This document shows, piece after piece, positions 1 through 11,646 of a DNA stretch of 64,000 nt. The notes under the pieces are model-generated. The model made no database searches. It saw only the letters and a program-made list of their open reading frames with translations, and was not told the DNA's origin. The stretch lies in the NCBI GenBank assembly GCA_914767715.1, contig OU612066.1:11291001-11355000 (forward strand), given 5' to 3'. A program made the translations under genes and the position numbers. Position 1 is the stretch's first letter. Every line of letters begins with the position of its first letter. This DNA is from Membranipora membranacea (lineage: Eukaryota; Bryozoa; Gymnolaemata; Cheilostomatida; Membraniporidae).

Positions 1-76
1 GAAAAGTAGAAGAAATATGAAAGTGAGGCTGACTGGTATCAAATCCTGTTCGCCACAGACTGAATATTCAGTCTAG
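1..76 (+). CDS. G1 copy A, last exon only (partial, secreted four-cysteine protein)
   Basis: This is the 3' end of the small secreted-protein gene (G1) of cassette A; the rest lies outside the window. Reading begins in frame at base 2 and ends at TAG 74-76. The sequence is almost identical to the last exons of copies C (24,285-24,391) and D (45,133-45,239). It has the conserved KSCSPQTEYSV ending, which includes the fourth conserved cysteine. Whether the rest of copy A is intact cannot be seen. Confidence 0.75.
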   Translation, partial: KSRRNMKVRLTGIKSCSPQTEYSV

Positions 77-275
77 AATTTACTGCCGTAGAGGTTGATT
101 AACACTCATTGACTCTTCATAATATTTCATCATTCGATTGGGTATCCAATAAGAACACTTAAATTTTAACAACTTTTGAACGTCCGTCTGATCGAATTGT
201 GGTTTCTTACTCAAGTTCTTGTAAAAAAATGAAATATATTGATTTAAACAAAAGAGATTAAGTTTATCCGTGTAA

Positions 276-281
276 TATAAG
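276..281 (+). promoter_or_regulatory. Candidate TATA box of receptor copy A
   Basis: TATAAG sits in the conserved context TGTAATATAAGAGCAGA, 127 bases before the ATG at 403. The same element lies at nearly the same distance in copies B (14,742) and D (45,435). Copy C has lost it in a deletion. Spacing conservation is seen; promoter function is inferred. Confidence 0.35.
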
Positions 282-402
282 AGCAGACATTCACATTTGT
301 TCACATTTGGTGTTTTGGCAAAGGCTGAAGTGTTGTCTCTAGTCTTGATAAAGCTTGATCATTTTACCCATAAGTGAAGGAACATAAAACCACAACCAGG
401 AT

Positions 403-3400
403 ATGGTGCGCTATATGTCTGAGGTAAGAACACGCATCCCTTGATCAGCTTATAAATCAGTGCCACAAAACTTTGCTTTCAGCTCACTCTGGTGGTGTCG
501 GAAAGTTGAAACCTTTGGTATGATAATGTAGACTCTTGCAGTTTGTCTCTTTCAGAGTTTTGACACCTGTTAATAGGTATAGTAATGGCATCAACCAGTT
601 ATATTCTTTCATATGTCATTGGAAAGATCTCAACATCAGAATCTTGAAAAAACTTAATTTTACATACGCTACTTCATATGACATGATGTCATGTCAAAAT
701 CCTGAAGATGCAATCTTGTTTTCATGATAACTTTTGAACTATTGGTGATAGAACTATGATTTAGTCACCATTCACACCTGTTTAAACTATTTGCTTTAGA
801 ATATATTTCACTACAATTTCTTTATCCAAAGGTTTATTTTTATTGATCTTGCAAAATTGTAACATCATAACTGTATTTTAGTAGAAATAAGTATGCATTG
901 ATCATGAATGAGCTGAAAATGGCTCTTTAAATTTTTTAAAGCATTGTCCACCCTCGCGGGAGGCCGTCGGGCAAGGGGCAAAAGTCTGGGGGGCTCAGAC
1001 TATCCTCCCCCTTAAATTATGACAAGCTGTAATTGGCTAAGATTATGCATCTTATATTTGATGCATCAAAATTGATTAATATATATTTGCATCAATACAT
1101 TAGATATAATTATGCATATATATGTGTGATCTGATTTTCTTGCCTAATTTTTCCGGTGTATGGCACTGTATTCTACCATCATTTGAATGAAAGTTATCCT
1201 TGCAATAGTCAAATAAGATGTAGAATGATAAAATGACATCATTGGAATTCTGACATTGAAAGCTTTCAGATAGCATACAAAACAATAAATTCACCTGAAT
1301 TTTCGTTAAGTTAAATTGTTCATGCCAAGGGTCATTATCATGATTATCCTTTATATTAATGGATTTTTATAAATAGAATCATCATTTTTTATTCTCCCTA
1401 ATATCTGACAAACAAAAATGATTGAATTTGGGGATGTTTGTATTTTATTTGTAAAAAATGATGAGAATGTACAGTTCAGAGTTAATTGGTAATTAAAAAC
1501 AAAAGTTGTTGTAAAGGTGGTGGGGAACGTAGTACTCCGAGAGTTTTGGTGAGCAATCCACCACCACTTGTATGTTTCTACTATACAGTTGATGATTTTG
1601 CTCTGCGTTGAAGTTGCTCTCATTGTGGCTGCTGTAAAAGATAGCTAAAGAGACTCTAGGTAAAGTATTGCAGCTAGCTACATATAGTTATCTTGCGAGA
1701 GCTCCTATTCTGCTCTTGTTCTGCTTCATGCTTTTTCTTTGTGGGAATTCTACTCTGCGAATCCATGCTGTTGAGCATAACATTTATACAGAAATATAGA
1801 TATGTAATAGTATGGTTGATAATTTGATTGAAATCTGGTCAAAAGAAAATTACCACCACCCTGAACCCGCTTCTATCTCCAAGTCAGACAACTCAATAAA
1901 ACACAGTCATACTGTTAGGAACTCTTCTCACGGATATCGATGGTAATCTCATACTTTTTCAAGGGCCTTTGAGTACAGCTATGGGTTTCAATCACCGGTT
2001 CCCTGGAGAGAACGGGCTGCAACACAACATTCATGCGAAATCCCTAAAAGTTATTTTGTGAAAATTCTCAAAGCCTTGAATCAAAGTGAAAGTTTGTTTT
2101 TGCCTGCCTTTAAACTGAAAGTATAACTGCAAGAATCTTTGTATGGATTGATCTTTTTCTTGTTTTACAGAATTACTCTAAACATGACAGAACAGAACTT
2201 CACTGACCCAACTATAAATCTGAGAATAAATTATCCCAAAAGCATGGAATCAAGTTTAGATTCTAATCAAACAGTTTTTTATTCAACCGCCGATGCTATT
2301 TATCATTGGGATATTTCCCAGGGAAGGGAATCTTCTACCAAATTCATACAACGCAATGATGGTGATGATGATGATGACGGTAACATCCTGAGCTTTGTTC
2401 ATATCAGCAGAAAAAGATTTCTTGTACGTTTCACTTACTCGTTGTATGTGTATCAGGTCACTGACTATACTTTGAACAACAGCACAAGACAGGATACATT
2501 GGTGTGTAAAAGCCATGTCTGCTGTCACCAATTTAGTGTAAGGTGCAGGCAGGAAGAAACTCTAGATCTCGGACCCATTGCTGTAGATCACCGCTCCACA
2601 TCTGGAATCGTCTATTATATACATGACTCAATTCTCTATAGGGTGGATCTCTCTGTAGACTCGGCTGCCACAACATTTGACTTCAACAGCACGGGTGGAA
2701 GTGACACAGCGATGACATTTAATAACGACTACTCAATGGTGACTATTTTTTCCCATACAGGTGCCGTAATTACTGCAAATGATTTCAACTTAGAGTCACA
2801 GATTTCCAACTTCATGGAATTCCACGAATATCACGAACCTGTTGATGAAGCCATGATAATGCAAGAAAGTCTGCTTCTCTGTCATTCATTTGACAGTTTG
2901 CTGTTAATTGGCATGAAAACAGGCCTCTCTAGCTTTGTTTTTGAAAGAACAACCCACTTTCCACCATACAACACCACCAACATTAGCCATGACCAAATCA
3001 GAGTGGAGACCATGGCAGGAAAGAAAAACCAGACATCCCTACTAGCCTTAACCTTGGACTTCAAAGTGATAATGCTAGAGTACACTGGTAAGTTGAGTAT
3101 GTCTTAATCAAAAATAAGATACAACCACGATAATGCAAACACAAAAATATCTCACACTGCATTCCATTTTCAAATTATAGCATACAATATTTTAACATTG
3201 ATAACACTTCATGTACATTACAAATTTGCGTTTAAAACATTTTATAGTTGAAAGTAGCACTGATAATACAAGCGCAGTGAGTGAAGTTCCAGATGTTCCA
3301 GACATTCCAGATGTTTTAGATGTTCCAGCTGGCTCTGACAAAAAATCGACAGAATATTATGGTAATGATTTTATGCCTGGATAGTTAAGGTTTAGTTTTT

Positions 3401-4492
3401 TATTTATTTTAGAAGATACTTATTGTGATTATCTCTGCTACGCTCCTCACACTATTTTATGTTGTCAATGTAACAGTTGTCTTACCTTGTACAACAAAAA
3501 CATTACTCTGGTTTCGGGTGCCTTGTCCTAGCTAATTGTTGGCTCCATAAGTGGTCCGTTACTCCCTGGTTCCAACAAATTGGCTAGCCATTTTAATCTC
3601 TCCTTATATTGCACACACATCACCTTGATCCCACTTTATATTAATTGTTATTTTTTGTTGCAGCTTTAGTTGGCTGCATTGTAGCTTTGGTGATGCTAGT
3701 ATTTGGAATAGCTTTAGCTGGTCTGCTGAATCAAATGAGAAGGAGAAGAAGCAGACAAACTGCTTGAAAACCATCTCATCATAGAAGACAAAGAACACGC
3801 ACTGTCTTAGACCATGTTTTAGGAGGTTAGTAGACAAAGCTGTTGTGTAGATTATAATAAAGTTCCAAATACACATGTGCATTTTTCCAAACCATGAGGC
3901 AACCCAACAGCTTTAATCAGCAGCTGAAAAAGTTTCAGGTGGAGAAAGTTATGTCCAAACAATATTTTGGAGCACATGAATGGCCTTTGATGTATATAAA
4001 CTCATCTATTTCATTTCCATTTTCACAGGTATTAAACTCAACACACTTGACCAGACGGTTGTAGAACAAGGGATAGTTTGGTACAATCAAGAAGATGATG
4101 ATGAGGACCGCTCTAACAATGTCAGCCAGGTTAAGAACGAACCCCTTCCACCTCTGCAAAGTCAGTATAGACAACCTGTAGTGCACATGTGATCTAACAA
4201 TGCCAATATGTCCGGTGAGCCTTACTATGAAGAGGTACTTGAAAATGTAAATACACCTATCAATGTTCCAAGGCCCCCATACATACCACTTAGGATATCA
4301 CCCCTGTCTAGTACGTCCCAGCCTCTAGTTAGTTCATCAACTTCTGATGAGGTATTTGGTACTCATACTGATGACTTACACACTGAGGAGTCACAATACT
4401 CTGACAATTCTTGTGTTTCTTCTAATAATGATGCACAGTATGTTGATAACGCTTACGCTGTTGGACCAAGTGCGCTGTATAAGAATAAATAA
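403..4492 (+). pseudogene. G2 copy A: receptor-like gene with three premature stops and a shortened tail
   Basis: The six exons align with intact copy D: 403-423, 1589-1659, 2171-3087, 3248-3361, 3664-3825 and 4029-4492. Splice sites are GT-AG and exon lengths are preserved. The ectodomain exon (2171-3087) is fully open and very close to copies C and D. Lesions are TAA at 1646-1648 in the signal-peptide exon, TGA at 3765-3767 just after the membrane segment, and TGA at 4190-4192 in the tail. The tail keeps only one of the three repeats. It then runs into the 3' UTR sequence with the poly(A) signal AATAAA at 4484-4489, so the conserved C-terminus (CSFKSVVSDILQGLSA) is gone. The KPLPPLP motif has become EPLPPLQ. 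With several stops this is best read as a pseudogene. A truncated soluble ectodomain from an internal start is a remote alternative. Confidence 0.8.
959..1010 (+). repeat. Short GC-rich dispersed repeat in receptor intron 1
   Basis: This GC-rich block contains GGCAAGGGGCAAAAGTCTGG followed by an AGTCT/AGACT mini-hairpin. It recurs at 24,944-24,998 and 46,057-46,108, the same intron in copies C and D. It also occurs in the opposite orientation at 14,164-14,205, in intron 4 of G1 copy B. Because it appears at a non-homologous site and in reverse, it is a small dispersed element and not just part of the cassette duplication. Confidence 0.55.
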
Positions 4493-5412
4493 ACTGGCTT
4501 TTTAAACTGGAAAATGAAAAGTTTATGTACCTTGTGTTTTGATTTTATTTTTATTCTATTTGTAAATAAATATTTATTATTTTGTGCAGATTAAATTAAT
4601 TCAATTATCAGAACTATGGGTGAATTTTTTTACGCCTGTGATATTATTTTTACCAGTTTCGATTCATTTTTTATACTTTTTTTACATTAAACTTCATTAA
4701 TTTGCAATGTATTTTTTGCACAAAGCAGACTTTAAGTTTAAGCATTACATAATATTTCTATACAAAAATGACTAAGTAGTAAGTACATACTAGGTTTGCA
4801 TAGAAGTTCATATAAACAACTTGACCTATGATTCTTTCTAATTCCTTGGCTGAGACATCAACAGTTATGTGCTGTTCAATAGAATGAGTACTATCTGAAA
4901 TTTTACCAAAAATGTTGGCAGAATAAGGATAGGAAATGACTGAGTACCTATTTTGTTGCCACTGAAAATTTAGCTGGCTTTCATTAACTGTATATTGTTT
5001 TGATTGGGTTTTAATTTGTTTTGGTAAATATACCGACTTTTTCTTGGCAAGCCAGTATAATCATTATTTTGGTATTTTTGTGCTCTAAGTGGACTTTCTT
5101 TAATCTGTGATATTTGGTAATAAGTTTTGATTCATTACTAATTGTTTATCTTTTACTGCATTCATGCGTCTTCTTTCTAATTTTCAACCCTTTAATTTTA
5201 TGCCAATGCCTTCCCCCCTCCTTCACACCAGACTTTTTGTATGAAGTTGGTTTGATACATACTATGTATAGATAAACATAACAACAAACTACTGAATACA
5301 TTATTGTCCGAACGCTACTCCCACGGAGGGCATCAGTAGAGTTCTCCTCGGAACTCTTTGGAAACCTTCTACAATAATGGCAATAGGATAGATCAACTTT
5401 GACGTGATTTAC
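4493..5412. other. 3' flank of cassette A, no gene seen
   Basis: This is AT-rich sequence with no supported exon. Part of it (about 4,850-4,985) is matched by about 39,500-39,640, which is the flank of the deleted cassette. That gives the orphan 3' end at 39.1 kb an A-type origin. Confidence 0.5.
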
Positions 5413-5520
5413 CTGCGTCTTGAGTTTCTCCTTACATGTGTGATCACAGTGAGACAAACTGGGAACAAATATATGTCTGACTGGATCAGCATATTTTTGC
5501 CGACAATGTTTACAAATACC
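5413..5520 (-). CDS. Isolated minus-strand exon of a second (W) gene family, Cys/His-rich
   Basis: On the minus strand, a TTACAG acceptor is followed by 36 open codons and a CAG|gtaaat donor. The peptide starts GICKHCRQKYADP and ends SHCDHTCKEKLKTQ, with five cysteines and three histidines. It is related to the exon at 8,064-8,154 (KCCSICHIHYVVYSCKK...KRQAQ) and to decayed copies near 30,750-30,870 and 31,990-32,100. The spaced Cys/His suggest a small folded or metal-binding segment, but I recognise no named domain. No continuous gene could be assembled around it, so it may be a relic. Confidence 0.4.
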
Positions 5521-5809
5521 CTGTAAGGCCTACATAAAAAGTCAACAACCATAAACCTCACCACAAAAACTATCTCTATCCAAATATTTTACGTATATAT
5601 TGGAACCCTATCACAGCAATCAGAGGTAAAGTTATTAGGGGTTATTTTTTATCAACTCAACAAATACGTTTCTCATGTCAATAATGTCATTGAGAGGAAA
5701 AAACCTGCTATGATACATTAGTGGGGCTTAAAATACCAGGGCTTACTTAATCAATACTTGACATATAAAGACGTAGTCTTATGAAAAGTCACCATAAGAC
5801 ACATAGGAA

Positions 5810-6325
5810 CATATATGCGTTTTGTTTCTTCCTAATTTCACTGGCCATAAGACATGTATGATCAGCCAATAGACTTAACAATAAACCTAGACAGGACACT
5901 ATATACAGCTGAAGTGAGGCACTTAATTGTGGGTGAAGTAACAACATTGGAAGGTAAAATAGCATTGGCGCTATCATTGATAAACTGCCAATTATCCAGG
6001 TTTCTTGTTCATAACTAGATCAATTTTGATCGGATTTGGAATTAGAAAATTGCTTTACAGTCAGCAGCATTTCATCAGCTTGACATTATTTTTTTGTCTT
6101 GAGTTTGTACCAAACTGTTCACAACAGCTGCATAATCTATTGTATAATTTTCAAACTCAAAACCTGGTATATGAGCTGCAAGTCAATGATAACACCAATG
6201 CTACTACAACTTCAAATGTCGTTATGTCGCCAACAACTAAATGTCTCGGTGCATCTATGCTAGTGTGCTATATTATAGTGTCATTTCTAGGTTTATTATT
6301 AAGGCTATGGCTCAGCCCTGTATAG
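5810..6325. repeat. Imperfect inverted repeat with a short open reading frame
   Basis: The reverse complement of about 5,820-5,960 resembles 6,180-6,320. Both arms would encode a similar peptide: SNVVMSPTTKCL on the right arm (+ strand) and SNVVTSPTIKCL on the left (minus strand). The right arm lies in an open frame of 106 codons (6,005-6,325) with two hydrophobic stretches. Sharing the peptide across both arms means an inverted duplication of a once-coding piece or a foldback relic. No gene product is claimed. Confidence 0.4.
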
Positions 6326-7697
6326 TATATCCATCTAAAAATTGCATAGTCATGGTCTCATCTGTTCGGCGCCACGTATTTTGAGAGTCAAGTCCTGACA
6401 CATCTCCATTAGGTGTAATTCAGGCCCAATGCTGAAATTTTCCTTTTTTTTCTGTGTTACTGTGTTTGTGTTCCACTTATGACCACTACAGGTATAATTA
6501 AACCATAAATTGACTTTACCTGTAGGCTGAGAAACAGATTATTCGGTACAGAAACATTTTTCCACCCTTGTGAAACTCTCACTGTCTTGGCGATAAAAAA
6601 CAAGACATGAAAAAAAATTTATCAGTTCGACTAGAAATGAGAAGTTACCCTCGCTCAACCAACTTAGGCATGTTACCACTGATGATGATATGATGACCAT
6701 ATGGATGATGGGTACATATCTGACCATGAGCAGGCATATGGCTATTCATATATGGTTGCTAGACTGCATTTCTCATTTTGATTAGTCACAAGTTCAGCTT
6801 GCCTGAGTTTTTGAAGGTTGGTACTTGGACGTCAATCAAAACATAGCTTAAAAGCTGACAGATATATAGCTTTATTTAGATCCTGTGTATTTTAACTCTG
6901 ATCCATAAATTCATCAATGCATGCAATGGTCTAATTGGACTTCTTTCTTTGTTTGAAATCTACACTTTGGTCATCAGTTTCCAAACTGGCCCGCAATGCT
7001 GCCAGCAAGGGAATCTTTTGCAATATCATTCCCAAATTAAACAAATATATGCATGATGAGCATAACATATATGCAGAAATTTAGATCTGTAAAATTATGA
7101 TTGATGATATGATTGATATCTGGTCAAGAAAAAACATTTTCACACAGTTTTTGCACAGAATCCTGTGGAAACTGTGTTCTTAGAGTTCCCACTTTTTATT
7201 TCTTTGTGGGTACTCAGTTCCCACCAGTTCCCACGCATTTCCAACAATGAATGCATGTGTACACCCAATTGAAGTGAACATGTGACCGGCATATCGGTTG
7301 GTTCTCAAAATTGATTTTAATAGATGAAATTTCAAAAGTTTAAAAAAGGGTATTTCTTAGGTTAAACCATGTTCTGAATCCAAAGCTGAGAGTGCGCCCA
7401 GTTGGCTTGGTGTACCCGGTTGAAGTGGTCAGCGGCAGCACTACTGCATATCCCCAGACATTCACATTATCGATTGTAATTAGTGAGAAGTCAAGAGTTT
7501 GATGCAGTCAAGTCAGGTGGCCAAGAGTTTAGGCCTGGCTTGTACATAATATATGTTATATTATTGCATGCGGGTGGGGGGGGGGGGGGTTGGTCAGTGA
7601 AAGCATGTTAGGAATAAATGTGATGCTGATATATCAAAGTTGAAAAATACGCTTTTATTAATCAGTTAGCATTGCAAAGCCACATTCAATTTTCGTG
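6326..7697. other. Degenerate W-module DNA, foldback fragment and G-run; no gene
   Basis: About 6,350-6,720 aligns with the starts of the other W modules (31,068; 32,528; 39,660). About 7,410-7,515 is a fragment related to the interior of the foldback element at 35.2-36.9 kb, in reverse orientation (shared GGTGTACCCGGTTG motif and the stretch around GTCAAGAGTTTGATGCAGT). A run of about 17 G lies at 7,573-7,589. I see no supported exon. Confidence 0.45.
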
Positions 7698-8154
7698 TCA
7701 GTGACAGAACTTCTTTATGCTCTCACAAATAATTGACATCGAAATTCTCAGTAAGTCAGTAATTGAGAACCATGCATCTTTAAAAATGATTGATTTCAGA
7801 TTTTGAGAGTTGGGTTTCTTGATGAACAGGTAGGCAGCCTTTGAAGTCTTGACTCCTGTGGTATCATATAGAATTCCAATTAAAAATAACAAAAGTGGCA
7901 ATGGAAACATGAAAGCAGAAATGACAGATGTACCTTTTTTTGTATCATTAGAATGCTGTGAGGGACCTAGTGTGCACCATGACTGCAAAAAATGACCCAT
8001 ATTTAGTGTCAGAACATTAAAGTTGCAGCGTGAATAATTCCTAGGTTTGAAGTTTGATTCTACCTGAGCCTGACGCTTTTCCATTGTCCGCTTTTTGCAA
8101 GAATACACAACATAATGGATATGGCATATTGAACAGCATTTCCATTGGGTATTA
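7698..8154 (-). CDS. Minus-strand W-family gene, last three exons (best copy)
   Basis: Three minus-strand exons join in phase across two introns of about 80 bp: 8064-8154 (acceptor TTAACAG, donor CAG|gtagaa), 7934-7982 (acceptor TTTTTGCAG, donor AAG|gtacat) and 7698-7855 (acceptor ACCACAG, stop TGA at 7698-7700). The joined peptide reads NTQWKCCSICHIHYVVYSCKK...KRQAQ, then SWCTLGPSQHSNDTKK, then VKTSKAAYLF...SIKKFCH. It has a Cys/His-rich start and a basic, hydrophobic end, and no recognised domain. The frame is also open through both small introns, so intron retention would give a longer product with a hydrophobic stretch (PLPLLLFLIGIL). Upstream exons were not identified. Related decayed copies lie in the other W modules, which makes this the least damaged member. 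Confidence 0.4.
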
Positions 8155-9382
8155 CTGTTAATCAATACTGAAGTGATCAGAGATTATTTATTTCCCAATT
8201 AATCTTTATTCAGACACCTGTTAATATGAAAATCTCACTCTGGTGCCTTTTCTGTGGCTTCTAATTTCTCTGTAAGCCATAATGACAAGTGCAAGGTCAC
8301 CATTTATCATTTTAAAGGGCTCAAAAAGTTTTACAAGCAATAGCAAGTTCTCAAGATGCTCAAAAATTTTGCAGAGTAGGCAGTAAGCTTAAAATTGGTA
8401 TCCAATCCCAAATGGTCTACTGTTATGAGGCATTTATTGGTGATAATGATATTTTTTTTCTTGCCCATTGTCTCCTCTGCTCTGCTCCTCTGTGTCAAAT
8501 ATATGAAGGGCAGTCAACTTTATCTGGGAGAACTTCAGCTCAGTCACCACATTAACAAGGTTTGCCTGTGAACTTATTTCCATGCTAAAATATATATATT
8601 TGATATTTCATCTGGAGCGGTATTGATAATTCCAGGGACTTTTGTGCAAAAGACAAAGTTAAAAACAATTTCTTTTAAAAGAAAAATGTAAATTGAGTAA
8701 ATTATAAAAGTATGTGTGAACTACTAAGACACAGGTATAAAAATACAGAGAAAACAAGTAAACGAGATTATCGCGATTAGAAATTTACTATTTATTGGAG
8801 AAAATGATGAATGAAAATTCACGTAATAAGAAGTAGAAAAGTTTGTACACTAGAAATGTGCCTTGTAACTGCCAACTTGAAAGATTTGAGATCATGGCAC
8901 AGCTTAAAGTCATTGTTTAATTTGGCACCAAATTTCGCTAGGGCGAACCTGTAACCGTTCTTGGATAGCGTCAAACCCTCACTTTTACCAAGCCTTGTAT
9001 CGCCTTTTAATTTTACAGGCATCTGGCATCAATAATTTTGACCGATTCGAATATCAGTTTAAAAAATGTGTAAATATGGTATAAGAATGGTTTCACTTTG
9101 TGATAAAATATTGTGCCTTTGCCTTGTCTCAAATTTTGGGCAATTTACATTCATGATTTTTAAACATCGGCTCTCGATTCTTAGGATGTCTTTTTAATAT
9201 ATTTGTCAGAGCAATGAAGTAATGGTGCGCAATATTCAATGTTTAGTCTTTTTAACCCTGTATCAGACTGTGACTAAGGATTCATTCAAAAACTTACGAT
9301 CTCTCTCAAAATTTGGTATAGTTTTTTTTAATCTTTTTGACATGGGAATTAAAGTTGAAATTTCTATCTAAAATTACTCCTA
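8155..9382. other. Old V-module copy and unassigned AT-rich DNA
   Basis: About 8,370-8,620 is a diverged copy of the V module seen at 19.8, 33.7 and 40.7 kb. The remainder to 9,382 shows no supported exon, and the short frames there are unlike anything else in the window. Confidence 0.4.
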
Positions 9383-9700
9383 GGAGTCAGGAGTGGTCTG
9401 CTGGTTAAGGGTGCGGACTTGTGATCTGTAAGGTCCAGGTTCAAATCCAGGCGCCAGCAGCCATTCTGGATTTGGTACTGGTCCATCATTCATCCTAGCC
9501 AGGTTCTTGCTGAACGAGACTAAAGATACCGGAGTTCCACTTTGTGGTTGCACACCCCACATGCAGTAAAAAGATCCCCTCTGCCTCTTTTATCAAAAGA
9601 GTAGCCGTAATCCTGGCGGGCAAGGGTTTAGGGCGCGGCTTGAGTACCATGGCTCCCAGTACCTTTACTCTTGAGGGGGTAACCCTTTCCGCAATGAAAA
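9383..9700 (+). mobile_element. tRNA-derived SINE
   Basis: The head is tRNA-like: a box A-like TGGTCTGCTGGTTAAGGG, a possible anticodon stem-loop with loop CTTGTGA, and a box B GGTTCAAATCC at about 9,438. The body (ATTTGGTACTGG, GCCAGGTTCTTGC) and a tail containing GATCCCCTCTGCC follow. Reverse-strand relatives sit at 23,222-23,450 and 44,064-44,277. The T-arm stem has an A-A mismatch, so this is a retroposed tRNA relative and not a functional tRNA. It is short, lacks a reverse transcriptase, and would depend on a LINE. Confidence 0.7.
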
Positions 9701-10429
9701 CTTAGACATACTCCTAAATATTTTAATTTGTCTGACTGCTTGAAAGACATGCCCTTAATATTTAGTTTGGGAAGATTTGTGTCGTTAGAATTTGAGACCG
9801 TCATAACATCTGTCTTTGATGCATTGAGTTCAATTTAATACAATTGTACCAGTCAGTGAAATGAAGTCAGCTAGTGAATGCTCCATATTTTTTAGACAGT
9901 TATTGGCGAACAGATAACAAATTTTCTAGAGTAATGGTAATGGTAATGTAAATGGTAAATGGAAAAGTAATGGGTCAAAAACAGACCCTTGAGGAACCCC
10001 AGTAAGAATTAGATTTCTATTATATCAAATACCATTAACCTTCATCGTTTGAGACCTGTTCGATAAATAATTTTATATAAAGGATGCTGACAATGACAAT
10101 AGTGTAAAGTTGCAACTTGAGTAATTGGATACTAACAGTGATAAGATTTACACAGTCAAGGTTTTTTGATGGCCAGTGCAGCAAGGGTTAAAAATTTAGA
10201 GCTATCTTAAGATAGCATAATATATCTCATTTCATTCACGACTCCAATAATTACTGCCTGCAAAACAGAAAACAGCAAGTCAAGATTTAAGAAATTGGTG
10301 ATATTAGCACAGAAATCAACGGTGCCGCCGTACTGAACTGTTTATTTGAGTTCTCATCTGATGGAAAGGTCCTGTTTTAAACACACCTGTTTATGTGAAG
10401 CAGCTGGAAGGGCTGCCAACAGTTTCTAC
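9701..10429. other. No gene seen; 3' part resembles the V module
   Basis: This is AT-rich sequence after the SINE, with a small ATGGTAATGGTAA-like simple repeat near 9,930-9,965. About 10,260-10,420 matches the end of the V modules that precede cassettes C and D. No supported exon. Confidence 0.4.
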
Positions 10430-11640
10430 ATCCAAACTGCATAGGCAAGTATGGTGATGCTTTCAATTCAATGCATGAATAAGAGATGATCTCAGACCAC
10501 AAGCCCTAACAAAGACCTGACATACCATAATCTCTCTTACCAAATCTTTAATCCTCACCTTCCATTGTGTTCTAAAAAGTGTGAGGTGCGGCAACAAATG
10601 TTTTTAGCTGGTACGTAATTAATTGCTTGACAACACTTAAAACACAAAAGTCAAGATGGAATAATCATTGATCAAATCGCAGCTTAGGGAAAGACTGCCA
10701 TGTCAGATTACGCCAATCATTATCAGCAAAGCTTTCAGAAATCATAAAAAGGGCTTGCAAAATGCAGCAAAAAATTACCTCAACACAACCCCAATTCAAT
10801 AGCAGGATATCATTATGTCAGCAGAGGGTGCAGTTTACATAATCTCAAGTGGCAAACCAGGCTGGGATTAATTTGTAAAAACATAATCATGTGTGCTCTC
10901 TTTTGTTTCCATTTTTTATCCAATAGGATGACAATAAGAAAGTCCCGTCTGCCCTTTGGTTTACAAATCCTGGCAAAAAGTGCAAGTTTAATATGAGGAA
11001 AAAAGTTTCATGCGTCAATGACAATCAAGGAGCCACGTTGCTACCTAGGCCAAGGGTTTAATTTGTGATTACCTCTTACCGCAATCCCTAAACAAAGGCC
11101 TGGCATGAATAATCATTCAGAAGTTGATAATAGCTATCTGATTTTGTTTAACAACCCAGTCCGTTTTCTTTTGATTCTAACAAAAACATATCCATCAATA
11201 GCCAAATATCATTACCAACTTGAAATATGTACTTCATATTGGGGCAGTGTCAAGTTGTACACTTTGGCTTCATCGGACAAGAAATAAAACTGTTTCTGCG
11301 GCAACTCCAAATTCCCATGCCTTTATCCTTTTTGGGTAATCTCATATTTATTCACAAGAATCACAAAGTTACAGAACAAGTTTTGAATTACACAATGTAC
11401 TTTGTTAAGATATTCTTAACCTACGATCTGGTTTTCATATTATCCCTTATAGTCAAACAAAGGATGATCAAACTTAAGTTTCTCGGTCTCAAACCAAATT
11501 TACAAATAACAAAGCCTACCTGGTGGAAATTCATTACATTTTAATTACCCTTTATACTAAAATATTTACCTGATAAAATGTGAGCTAACTATCGAATCGA
11601 AAATAACATTCAAGAAAGTAACGCGATAAACATCACACCT
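10430..11640 (+). repeat. Upstream module U of cassette B
   Basis: About 1.2 kb immediately upstream of G1 copy B, repeated before G1 in C (about 20,700-21,915) and D (about 41,560-42,678). An orphan copy lies at about 38,043-39,110. Shared landmarks are GCAGAGGGTGCAGTTTACAT, TATCCAATAGGATGACAAT and CCTAAACAAAGGCCTG. It must carry the G1 promoter, though no clear TATA box was found. Short frames inside it shift between copies, so I do not call a gene. Confidence 0.6.
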
Positions 11641-11646
11641 TTTACC

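Noticed and set aside
536-727. A 63-codon frame repeated at 45,696-45,887 (MQFVSFRVLTPVNRYSNGIN start)
   Set aside because: It lies in receptor intron 1. It recurs only because the whole intron is duplicated, is frameshifted in copy C (24,540-24,725), and its putative exon start would be out of phase with exon 1.
9383-9460. A tRNA gene
   Set aside because: It has the boxes and a possible anticodon loop, but the T stem is mismatched, no clean acceptor stem is seen, and a SINE body follows. It is a SINE head.
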